Positions 18,045 to 25,021 of a stretch of DNA of 64,000 bases are shown one piece after another. Within the stretch, counting starts at the first letter, position 1. The number at the start of each line of letters is the position of its first letter. This DNA comes from Oceanospirillaceae bacterium ASP10-02a (GTDB lineage Bacteria; Pseudomonadota; Gammaproteobacteria; Pseudomonadales; Balneatricaceae): NCBI GenBank assembly GCA_905182035.1, contig CAJIZL010000017.1, positions 1 to 64,000 of the forward strand, given 5' to 3'. The position numbers and the translations under genes are program-made. The notes under the pieces are model-generated. The model ran no database searches. It was not told where the DNA came from and worked only from the letters and a program-made list of their open reading frames with translations.

Positions 18045-18869
18045 GTGAATACTTACAGTTTTGGCGCCAATATGGCACGCCATAGAACAGGATTGGTACT
18101 GGGTGCTCTAATCGGCTTAACTGGTGGCCCTTCTGGTATGTTGTTCGGCGCTGCTATCGGCTACTACCTCGACAAATTAATTCGCAGCGTTGCAGGGGCT
18201 GAAAGTTGGACTCAGGCTAAAGCCCAAACAGCATTCTTCGATGCCACCTTTTGCGTTATGGGCAAGATTGCTAAAGCCGATGGTCAAGTCACAGCCGAAG
18301 AAATTAAATATGCAGAAGCTGTAATGACGCGAATGCAGCTTACGGATGCCATGCGCAAGCGTGCCATTGATTGCTTTAGTCAGGGTAAAGAAACCGCTTT
18401 TGAACTTGCCCAAGTGTTAGAACCCCTGCGACGAGCTTTGGTTAATAATGCCTCAGTTAAACAGATGTTTATTGAAATTCAATTACAAGCGGCTTTAGTT
18501 GATGGTGAATTTAGCCCAGCAGAAGGTCGTATTTTGGCTCAAGTATGCCAGTTATTGGGCATTAGTCAGCGAGAATTTGAAGCCGTTGCTGAGCGCATGA
18601 AAGCGGAACAGTCATTTCATCAAGGTGGTGGCCAAGGTCAGTTTGAAGGCTCTGGAAATTTGGGCATAAAACAAGCTTATGGTGTATTGGGTCTAAATCA
18701 TGACTGCGATGCTAAAAGCCTTAAAATGGCTTACAGAAAGCTCATGAGTCAGCATCACCCCGATAAGCTAGTTGCCCGTGGGTTGCCCGATGAAATGATG
18801 CAGATGGCGAAACAAAAAACTCAAGAAATTCAGGCTGCTTACGATGCAATTAAGAAATCTCGTAAATAG
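18045..18869 (+). CDS. djlA: Membrane-anchored J-domain co-chaperone DjlA
   Basis: A DnaJ-like activator of DnaK anchored in the inner membrane by one N-terminal segment. The sequence starts with a Gly-rich membrane segment (LVLGALIGLTGGPSG, FGAAIGYYLD). A central TerB-like helical domain follows (KIAKADGQVTAEEI and ALVDGEFSPAEG) and a C-terminal J domain with the HPD motif in SQHHPDKL. Start is GTG at 18045, supported by AGGTG about six bases upstream. It is divergent from lptD, a frequent neighbour in Gammaproteobacteria, with about 200 bp of shared upstream DNA. Confidence 0.93.
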   Translation: MNTYSFGANMARHRTGLVLGALIGLTGGPSGMLFGAAIGYYLDKLIRSVAGAESWTQAKAQTAFFDATFCVMGKIAKADGQVTAEEIKYAEAVMTRMQLTDAMRKRAIDCFSQGKETAFELAQVLEPLRRALVNNASVKQMFIEIQLQAALVDGEFSPAEGRILAQVCQLLGISQREFEAVAERMKAEQSFHQGGGQGQFEGSGNLGIKQAYGVLGLNHDCDAKSLKMAYRKLMSQHHPDKLVARGLPDEMMQMAKQKTQEIQAAYDAIKKSRK

Positions 18870-18902
18870 TTTTTTTGACACCATATACTGGAAAATAATC
18901 CC

Positions 18903-19571
18903 ATGGCTGATTTTAAAATAGCACCATCCATTTTAGCAGCGAATTTTGCTCGTTTGGGCGACGAGGTTGATAATGTGTTAGCGGCTGGTGCCGATATTGT
19001 GCACTTTGATGTAATGGATAACCACTATGTGCCTAACCTTACTATTGGGCCAATGGTGTGCAAAGCATTAAGAGACCATGGTATTACCGCACCTATTGAC
19101 GTGCACTTAATGGTGCAGCCGGTGGATCGCATGATTGAAGAGTTTTTGGCAGCTGGAGCCAGTTATATTACCTTTCACCCTGAAGCCAGCGAGCACATAG
19201 ACCGTTCCTTGCAGATAATTAAAGACGGTGGGGCCAAAGCTGGTTTGGTGTTTAATCCTGCAACATCGTTGCATTACTTAGATCATGTAATGGATCGGTT
19301 GGATATGATCTTACTGATGTCGGTAAACCCTGGTTTTGGTGGACAAAAGTTCATTCCTTCTACGTTAGATAAGTTACGCTTAGTACGTCAACATATTGAT
19401 GCTTCGGGACTAGACATACGCCTTGAGGTAGACGGGGGTGTTGGAGTAGCCAATATTGGTGAAATTGCCCGTGCTGGTGCAGACACCTTCGTTGCAGGAT
19501 CAGCTATTTTTAATACAGATGACTATGAAGCGACCATTGATTTGATGCGTAAAGAACTAGCCGCCAGCTGA
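18903..19571 (+). CDS. rpe: Ribulose-phosphate 3-epimerase
   Basis: Interconverts ribulose 5-phosphate and xylulose 5-phosphate in the pentose phosphate pathway. A TIM-barrel protein of 222 residues with [34 protein letters not shown] (metal-site Asp and His), [20 protein letters not shown] and LEVDGGV. It is followed by gph after 9 bp, forming the rpe-gph pair often found ahead of trp genes. Confidence 0.97.
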   Translation: MADFKIAPSILAANFARLGDEVDNVLAAGADIVHFDVMDNHYVPNLTIGPMVCKALRDHGITAPIDVHLMVQPVDRMIEEFLAAGASYITFHPEASEHIDRSLQIIKDGGAKAGLVFNPATSLHYLDHVMDRLDMILLMSVNPGFGGQKFIPSTLDKLRLVRQHIDASGLDIRLEVDGGVGVANIGEIARAGADTFVAGSAIFNTDDYEATIDLMRKELAAS

Positions 19572-19580
19572 TTTAATAAC

Positions 19581-20246
19581 ATGATGCCATTGTTTGATAA
19601 GATAGGTTTTGAGCCAAAGCTAGTGCTGTTTGATTTGGATGGCACGCTATTAGATAGCTTGCCGGACCTCTACTCAGCCAGTTTGTCCATGGCCGATGTG
19701 CTTAACATTAACGCACCCAGTTTGACCCACGTTGAGCAATGGGTAGGTAATGGTGCGGCTGTATTGGTTCAAAGAATTCTTGCCAATCAATTCCAGCCCT
19801 CATCGGTAGATCCTCGATTCGATCACGCCCTACAACTCTACATGGATGCCTATCACCAACTAGGTAATCGGCAGAGTCATCTTTATGGCGGTGTTGAAGC
19901 TTTGTTGAGTGAATTGCATCAAAAAGGTATTAGCCAAGGCGTGGTTACCAATAAACCCAATCGATTTACCGAACCTTTGTTATCTCAGTTTGGCATATTG
20001 CATTATTTTGACTTAGTGTATTCGGGTGATAGTTTTACTGAGAAGAAGCCCCACCCAATGCCCTTGTTAATGGCGGCCCAGCAGATCGGTGTCAGTCTTG
20101 AGGAGTGCTTAATGGTAGGAGATTCCAGCAATGACATTAATGCTGCTAAGGCTTGTGGCATGCCATGTTTAGGTGTGAGGGGAGGCTATAATCACGGCCG
20201 CGATGTGGCCGAGTGTGAGCCAGACTGGGTTATCGACAGCCTTTAA
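19581..20246 (+). CDS. gph: Phosphoglycolate phosphatase
   Basis: A HAD-family phosphatase of 221 residues that removes 2-phosphoglycolate. Motif I is FDLDGTLLDSLPDL, motif II the VVTNKP region, motif III the Lys of EKKPHP, motif IV VGDSSNDINAAKA. Two tandem ATG codons could start it. The glycolate product could feed glyoxylate metabolism, but no connection to the hyi/glxR pair 2.4 kb away is shown by the sequence. Confidence 0.93.
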   Translation: MMPLFDKIGFEPKLVLFDLDGTLLDSLPDLYSASLSMADVLNINAPSLTHVEQWVGNGAAVLVQRILANQFQPSSVDPRFDHALQLYMDAYHQLGNRQSHLYGGVEALLSELHQKGISQGVVTNKPNRFTEPLLSQFGILHYFDLVYSGDSFTEKKPHPMPLLMAAQQIGVSLEECLMVGDSSNDINAAKACGMPCLGVRGGYNHGRDVAECEPDWVIDSL

Positions 20247-20270
20247 ATTAGCATTAAGTTCAAATACGCC

Positions 20271-20307
20271 TTGGCAACGCCTCAATCCTATGCTAGTGTA
20301 CTAGTAC
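20271..20307 (+). promoter_or_regulatory. trpR-trpE-trpG promoter with overlapping TrpR operator
   Basis: TTGGCA (20271-20276) and TAGTGT (20294-20299) are 17 bp apart. Over the -10 lies ATGCTAGTGTACTAGTAC (20290-20307), which matches 13 of 18 positions of the E. coli trp operator as I remember it and includes two CTAGT half-sites. It also contains a perfect 12-bp palindrome TGTACTAGTACA. TrpR binding here would block polymerase, giving autoregulated, tryptophan-repressed expression. Confidence 0.75.
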
Positions 20308-20343
20308 ATTGATACAGTCTGATTTGTCTACCACCTGCTCGTT

Positions 20344-20607
20344 ATGATCAAGAATAAACCCCTTACTCCCGTCGTTGAATACCTCATGACTCAAACAACC
20401 GAAGAACAAATGTCAGCGGCACTTGAGGGGTTACTTACGCCATATGAACAACAAGAACTGATCAATCGATTACAAATTTTTGAGTTGCTATCTCAAGGTG
20501 TATCCCAACGTCAAGTAGCACAACAGCTCGGAGTGGGTATAGCCACTGTAACCCGAGGTTCTAGAGCCCTTCAAGCTGGAAGCTATAAAATTGATCCGTC
20601 CAAATAA
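20344..20607 (+). CDS. trpR: Trp operon repressor
   Basis: An 87-residue, all-helical DNA-binding protein that represses when it binds tryptophan. It shows the TrpR signatures LEGLLTPYEQQELINRLQI and the helix-turn-helix SQRQVAQQLGVGIATVTRGS followed by a short C-terminal helix. It is the first gene behind a TrpR-type operator and lies only 7 bp before trpE, which is unlike E. coli, where trpR is unlinked. The arrangement suggests a self-contained, autoregulated trpR-trpE-trpG unit. Confidence 0.93.
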   Translation: MIKNKPLTPVVEYLMTQTTEEQMSAALEGLLTPYEQQELINRLQIFELLSQGVSQRQVAQQLGVGIATVTRGSRALQAGSYKIDPSK

Positions 20608-20614
20608 AATAAAA

Positions 20615-21976
20615 ATGGCGCGCAAGCCAAGTTATGCAACAGTAACCTCGAGCTGTGATTTTTTTGAATTGTTTAAAAAAATTGAACAACGTTTTGATAC
20701 CTGCTACATGCTCGAATCTTTAGGAGAAGATAGCCATATTTCGCGTTATTCGCTGATTGGCTTTGACCCAGAACAGATCTTTTGGGCCAATGGTAAGCAG
20801 CTTCACATTAGTGATCGTGATGGCCACGTTCAATCTTATGCAAGTGACAATCCCTATTACCTTTTGCGTGATATCGTGCCGCAAAATATCATTAGCCGGC
20901 GATACGCTGGTGGTTTAACAGGTTATATTGGCTACGACGCCATGAACTACTTTGAGCCAAGTCTAAGCCTTACTGCCAGTGATTCTTTCGATGCGTTTAA
21001 GTTTGGTTTGTACAAAGATGGCCTGATTTACGACAAGATGACAGGAGAGTTAATTTACTTCCATTACGAAGACAATCGTATCGCTTTAATTGAAGCGCTT
21101 ATTGATGCACCAACGCCTACTATAGGCGGCCTGGAGGTCGTGCCTCAAGGTGAAGACATGAGCCGCGAACAGCATGCCGCCGCTGTTAAAAAAGTTAAAG
21201 GTGACATAGTAGAAGGTAAAATATTCCAATGTGAAGTAGGCTTTAAATACCGCTTTGATATGTTGGGTGAAAGTATTAATTTATACGAACAGCTACGTGT
21301 GATTAACCCTTCCCCACAAATGTATTACATAAAATTTGGTGAGCAAAAAGTTATTGGTGCAAGCCCAGAATTGTTGTTCCGCCTGCGTCAAGGTGAAATG
21401 GAAACCTACCCCCTGGCAGGCACCACCAAACGTGGCGCTACCCCAGAAGAAGACACCGCATTGGCACGAGCCTTATTAAACGACCCCAAAGAAATTGCTG
21501 AACACAATATGATTGTTGATTTGCATCGTAATGATATTGGCCGAGTGGCTCGCTTTGGCACCGTTAAAGTCCGTAGTTTGATGGACATTAAACGTTTTAG
21601 CCATGTGCAACATATCTCCAGTGAAATTGTAGGCATAATGGCAGAAAATGAAGACATGTTTTCTGCCTTAGCCAGTAACTTCCCAGCAGGCACCTTAACT
21701 GGCGCACCTAAAATTGAAGCCATGAAGATCATTGATGACTTAGAATTAGATGGTCGCGGTCCTTATGGTGGTGCCGTAGGCCATTTTGGTTTTAATGGCG
21801 ACTGCACCTTTGCCATTCCTATTCGCACGGTATTTGCTAATGGATCTAAAGCATACGTGCAAACCTGTGGTGGTAACGTTTATGATTCAAACTCAGAAGA
21901 TGAATACCAAGAAATACAGCGTAAATTCGCTGGTACTCTTAAGGTGTTAGAGCAGTTTATGGGGGTTAAATCATGA
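20615..21976 (+). CDS. trpE: Anthranilate synthase component I
   Basis: Converts chorismate to anthranilate using ammonia supplied by the partner glutaminase. 453 residues, shorter than the E. coli enzyme (520). The tryptophan feedback-site region is present (LESLGEDSHISRYSLIG). Catalytic-domain motifs are IGASPELLFR, PLAGTTKRGATPEE, HNMIVDLHRNDIGRV, FSHVQHISSEIVG and FPAGTLTGAPK. The wording PLAGTTKRG differs from the RPIAGTRPRG-like form I expect in typical proteobacterial TrpE. ATG at 20615 has no clear ribosome binding site, so translation may be coupled to trpR. The stop overlaps the trpG start. Confidence 0.9.
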   Translation: MARKPSYATVTSSCDFFELFKKIEQRFDTCYMLESLGEDSHISRYSLIGFDPEQIFWANGKQLHISDRDGHVQSYASDNPYYLLRDIVPQNIISRRYAGGLTGYIGYDAMNYFEPSLSLTASDSFDAFKFGLYKDGLIYDKMTGELIYFHYEDNRIALIEALIDAPTPTIGGLEVVPQGEDMSREQHAAAVKKVKGDIVEGKIFQCEVGFKYRFDMLGESINLYEQLRVINPSPQMYYIKFGEQKVIGASPELLFRLRQGEMETYPLAGTTKRGATPEEDTALARALLNDPKEIAEHNMIVDLHRNDIGRVARFGTVKVRSLMDIKRFSHVQHISSEIVGIMAENEDMFSALASNFPAGTLTGAPKIEAMKIIDDLELDGRGPYGGAVGHFGFNGDCTFAIPIRTVFANGSKAYVQTCGGNVYDSNSEDEYQEIQRKFAGTLKVLEQFMGVKS

Positions 21977-22632
21977 GTCAAAACATGAGCCAACCCATGA
22001 ATAAGTTTACGGTCTATCTGATAGATAACTACGATTCATTCACCTATAACCTCTACCAATACATAGGCGAAGTACTTTCAACAGCCAAACTTAATGGGAA
22101 GATCGGTGAGTTTGAAGTCATCGTTGCTCGTAATGACCAAGTGACAGTGGCAGACATCAAAACAGCTGAGACGGATAGAATCATCATTTCACCAGGCCCA
22201 GGCTCTCCAGATGATGAACGCTATTTTGGTGTTTGTTCACAAGTCATCACAGAATTGGGGCCAAAAATTCCATTACTTGGTGTGTGCCTAGGTATGCAAG
22301 GTATTGTCCATTGCTTTGGTGGCAAGGTAGTGAAGGCGCATTTGCCCATGCACGGTAAAATTAGCCCTATTAGCCACGATGGCAGTGGTATCTTTGAAGA
22401 CATTCCAGACCAGCTAGAAGTGATGCGTTATCACTCTTTAATGGCAGAAGCAGAATCTATGCCAGACTGCCTTCAACTCACCGCAGTGGTGGGCGAATTT
22501 GGTTCAGACAGTTATGAAATTATGGGTGTGAAACATAAAGAATATCCTATCCAAGGCATTCAATTTCACCCAGAATCCTTTGCTACAGAAGGTGGTAAAG
22601 AGCTGATGCAGAATTTTTTGCTGGGTTCATAG
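21973..22632 (+). CDS. trpG: Anthranilate synthase glutaminase, TrpE-linked copy
   Basis: Class I glutamine amidotransferase of 219 residues that releases ammonia for TrpE. It has [16 protein letters not shown], the oxyanion SPGPGSP, the nucleophile Cys in GVCLGMQGI and the His/Glu pair in QFHPES. It overlaps trpE by four bases (ATGA), so the two should form one enzyme. It differs clearly from the second glutaminase at 30109. It carries an insertion near residues 33-42, has CLGMQGI instead of CLGHQSI, and PGSPDDERYFG instead of [15 protein letters not shown] about 8 nt upstream supports the first of three in-frame ATGs. Confidence 0.9.
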   Translation: MSQNMSQPMNKFTVYLIDNYDSFTYNLYQYIGEVLSTAKLNGKIGEFEVIVARNDQVTVADIKTAETDRIIISPGPGSPDDERYFGVCSQVITELGPKIPLLGVCLGMQGIVHCFGGKVVKAHLPMHGKISPISHDGSGIFEDIPDQLEVMRYHSLMAEAESMPDCLQLTAVVGEFGSDSYEIMGVKHKEYPIQGIQFHPESFATEGGKELMQNFLLGS

Positions 22633-22663
22633 CCCACTTTTATTCACTTAAAAACGCCCTAAG

Positions 22664-23548
22664 CTAATTATTCTGCTCTACCCAAGCTAAAATCCCAGCT
22701 TGGTCTAAATCTCCAAGGCCAGCATCTACCATAGCTTGCCATTGACTTAGACAGGTTTGGTTAAGGGGAAGTTGCAGATGGTTTTGCTGAGCTAGATCTT
22801 GGGCCTGTTGTAAGTCTTTAAGCTGGGTTGTGGCCCGTGCTCCTGGCCTATAGTTCTCTTCCACCATGCGCTGGCCGTGAACTTGTAAAATTTTGCTATC
22901 AGCAAATCCGCCTCTTAATGCTTGTCTTACTTTTGCTGGATCAGCGCCATTTTTTTGGGCTAAAAATAAGGCTTCTGCAACGATATTTAGAGTGGCTCCG
23001 ACAATCATTTGATTGGCCGTTTTAGCTAACTGGCCACAACCAATACCCCCTACGTGAGTGACTTTCTGACCCATGGCGTCAAATAAAGGTTGTGCCCGTT
23101 CTAGCTGCACTGGGTTGGCTCCAGCCATGATAGATAATGTGCCTTGCTGCGCACCTACTTGGCCACCAGATACTGGGGCGTCTATGTAGTATGCGCTCTT
23201 CACTAGGGTTTGCTGAGCTAGCTCCTGAGTAAGGTCAAAACGGCTCGTACCCATATCAATAATTAAACAATCGGGCTCAATACAGCTCAGTAGCCCATCG
23301 GCACCTGCCACTACTTCTTCTAAGGAGGTGGAATCAGTGACACAAATAATGATGACCCCGCTCTTTACCTTTTTTGCTAGACCCGCAGGGCTGTTTGCGT
23401 AGGTTGCACCTAGGGTTATTAATGGCTTTGCTTTGCCTGCGGTGCGGCTATGAACACAAAGGGAATAACCGGCATTGATTAAGTTGGTAGCCATAGCTTG
23501 GCCCATTAAGCCAAGGCCAATGAAGCCTACAGATGGAGGTGTGTTCAT
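22664..23548 (-). CDS. Beta-hydroxyacid dehydrogenase (tartronate-semialdehyde reductase type)
   Basis: A 294-residue NAD(P)-dependent reductase of the GarR/GlxR/MmsB family. The Rossmann motif GFIGLGLMGQAMA is at residues 9-21, the substrate loop is DAPVSGGQVGAQQGTLSIMAGG-like, and the catalytic Lys lies in GQLAKTANQMIV, followed by the C-terminal helical domain. Divergent pairing with a hydroxypyruvate isomerase homologue (59 bp apart) favours tartronate semialdehyde as substrate. 3-hydroxyisobutyrate dehydrogenase is the main alternative. No glyoxylate carboligase gene is in the window. Confidence 0.8.
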   Translation of the reverse strand: MNTPPSVGFIGLGLMGQAMATNLINAGYSLCVHSRTAGKAKPLITLGATYANSPAGLAKKVKSGVIIICVTDSTSLEEVVAGADGLLSCIEPDCLIIDMGTSRFDLTQELAQQTLVKSAYYIDAPVSGGQVGAQQGTLSIMAGANPVQLERAQPLFDAMGQKVTHVGGIGCGQLAKTANQMIVGATLNIVAEALFLAQKNGADPAKVRQALRGGFADSKILQVHGQRMVEENYRPGARATTQLKDLQQAQDLAQQNHLQLPLNQTCLSQWQAMVDAGLGDLDQAGILAWVEQNN

Positions 23549-23607
23549 GATAAGCTGCCTGGATATGTGAACTAAAATTAAACCTAAGCCTATCCCTATT
23601 ATTCCTT

Positions 23608-24378
23608 ATGCCTAAGCTCTGTGCCAACATTTCTATGCTATTTAATGAATTGCCATTTTTGCAGCGATATCAAGCTGCTGCTGAGCATAATTTTTTGGCA
23701 GTTGAGTGCCTTTTTCCATATGATTTTAGTGTTTTTGAAGTAGCCGGTGCAATAGATAAAAGTGGTATGCCACAGGTGTTAATTAACACTGCTGCAGGTG
23801 ATTGGAATGCTGGTGATCGCGGTATGGCATGCGATGCCAATCGGCAGCAAGAGTTTCAACAATCCATTAAACAAGCGTTGGACTATGCCACGGCGATGGG
23901 TAAACCCTTGGTGCATGTAATGGCTGGGTTGATTCCAGCTGGCATTAGCCTTGAAGAAGCGGAAGATGTTTATATAGATAACTTGCGCTGGGCTGCAGTG
24001 AAGGCTCATAAAGTTGATGTTCGCCTTACTATGGAAGCTATTAACCCTATGGATATGCCGGGGTATATGTTATCTAAACAAGCCCAATCTTTGCGTTTAC
24101 TCAAGGCTATTAATGCCGATAATCTAGGCCTCCAGTTTGATTTTTTTCATTGCCAAAAACATGAAGGCAACGCTTTGCATCAGTTTGAGCAATTGTTGCC
24201 GTACATATTCCATGTACAAATAGCGGGTGTGCCCGAACGTCATGAGCCTAATACAGGGGAGTTAAATTACGACCCCGTATTTGCAGTAATAGATGCTTCT
24301 GCATACGAAGGTTATGTGGGTTGTGAGTATCGGCCCAAAACCACCACCCTTGAAGGCCTTGGCTGGATGAAAAACTAA
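23608..24378 (+). CDS. hyi: Hydroxypyruvate isomerase family protein
   Basis: A TIM-barrel protein of 256 residues in the Hyi/OtnI family, which interconverts hydroxypyruvate and tartronate semialdehyde or 2-oxo-tetronate phosphates. It starts PKLCANISMLFNELPFLQRY and has VECLFPYDF, LINTAAGDWNAGDRGMAC, the metal-site Glu in TMEAINPMDMPGY and His in FDFFHCQ, and GCEYRPKTTTLEGLGW near the end. Together with the divergent reductase it could turn hydroxypyruvate into glycerate. Its 3' end overlaps the convergent Lrp-type gene by four bases. Confidence 0.85.
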   Translation: MPKLCANISMLFNELPFLQRYQAAAEHNFLAVECLFPYDFSVFEVAGAIDKSGMPQVLINTAAGDWNAGDRGMACDANRQQEFQQSIKQALDYATAMGKPLVHVMAGLIPAGISLEEAEDVYIDNLRWAAVKAHKVDVRLTMEAINPMDMPGYMLSKQAQSLRLLKAINADNLGLQFDFFHCQKHEGNALHQFEQLLPYIFHVQIAGVPERHEPNTGELNYDPVFAVIDASAYEGYVGCEYRPKTTTLEGLGWMKN

Positions 24379-24821
24379 ACGTCTTTTACGCTTTCCATCA
24401 CTACGAAGGTACTTGTTTGCACTACATGGGGCAGGCTGGATATTTTTTCACCCAAAACAGCACGATAACTGGCCATGTCTTTGGTCCTCACTTTTAACAA
24501 ATAATCAAAGCTAGCCGCGGTCATGTGGCATTGTTCTATTTCTACAATGGTTGCCACGGCAGCATTAAAAGCTGCCAGCGCTTTACTGCTGGTGGACGCT
24601 AAAGTGGCTTGAACAAACGCCACGTGATCTAACCCTAGTTTGGTTTTATTAACTAAAGCTATGTAACCCGTGATATAGCCTTGATCTTGCAAACGTTTAA
24701 GGCGAATTTGACAGGGAGTGTTGGATAGCCCTACGTGTTCAGCCAGGGCAGTAATAGTCATGCGACCATCTTTTTGCAGTGCGGCAATAATAGCTTGGTC
24801 GTGGCGGTCTAGCTTATTCAT
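24375..24821 (-). CDS. Lrp/AsnC-family regulator, probable putA activator
   Basis: A 148-residue feast/famine regulator. The N-terminal helix-turn-helix starts LDRHDQAIIAALQKDGRM and includes ALAEHVGLSNTPCQIRLKRL; the C-terminal RAM ligand domain follows. It is divergent from putA across 200 bp of very AT-rich DNA. In Agrobacterium, Rhodobacter and others an Lrp-type regulator (PutR) activates putA in response to proline. Since the PutA here lacks its own DNA-binding domain, the same role is likely. The ligand and targets are inferred from position. Confidence 0.85.
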   Translation of the reverse strand: MNKLDRHDQAIIAALQKDGRMTITALAEHVGLSNTPCQIRLKRLQDQGYITGYIALVNKTKLGLDHVAFVQATLASTSSKALAAFNAAVATIVEIEQCHMTAASFDYLLKVRTKDMASYRAVLGEKISSLPHVVQTSTFVVMESVKDV

Positions 24822-24856
24822 GTGTTCCCTTGTGTTTTTTTGGCTAAAAAATTATT

Positions 24857-24870
24857 ATTAACTAGTTAAT
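24857..24870. promoter_or_regulatory. 14-bp palindrome in putA upstream region
   Basis: ATTAACTAGTTAAT is a perfect 14-bp palindrome in a 200-bp intergenic stretch of very high AT content with several A/T tracts. Lrp-family proteins favour such DNA. It is a candidate binding site for the divergent regulator. Confidence 0.45.
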
Positions 24871-24962
24871 ATACCTATTTTTTAAGTCATATAATATTTA
24901 ATTTACTATAAAATAATTAAATTATAGTTATTATTTTTGTTATATGATTAAAATATAGCAAG

Positions 24963-24985
24963 TTATGCTTTTTATATAGGCATAA
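24963..24985. promoter_or_regulatory. Inverted repeat TTATGC-N11-GCATAA before putA
   Basis: TTATGC (24963-24968) and GCATAA (24980-24985) form an inverted repeat of 23 bp, 37 bp before the putA ATG. The overall spacing suits a dimeric regulator contacting one face of the helix. No clear -35/-10 pair stands out nearby. Confidence 0.45.
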
Positions 24986-25021
24986 AATGGTGTATTGAAT
25001 TAATCAACTCTAGGCCACAGC

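Noticed and set aside
24857-24870. ATTAACTAGTTAAT as a TrpR operator, since it shares AACTAGTTAA with the E. coli site.
   Set aside because: The dyad is centred on CTAG, not between two CTAGT half-sites, and the flanking genes are a putA activator and putA; an Lrp-type site is the better reading.
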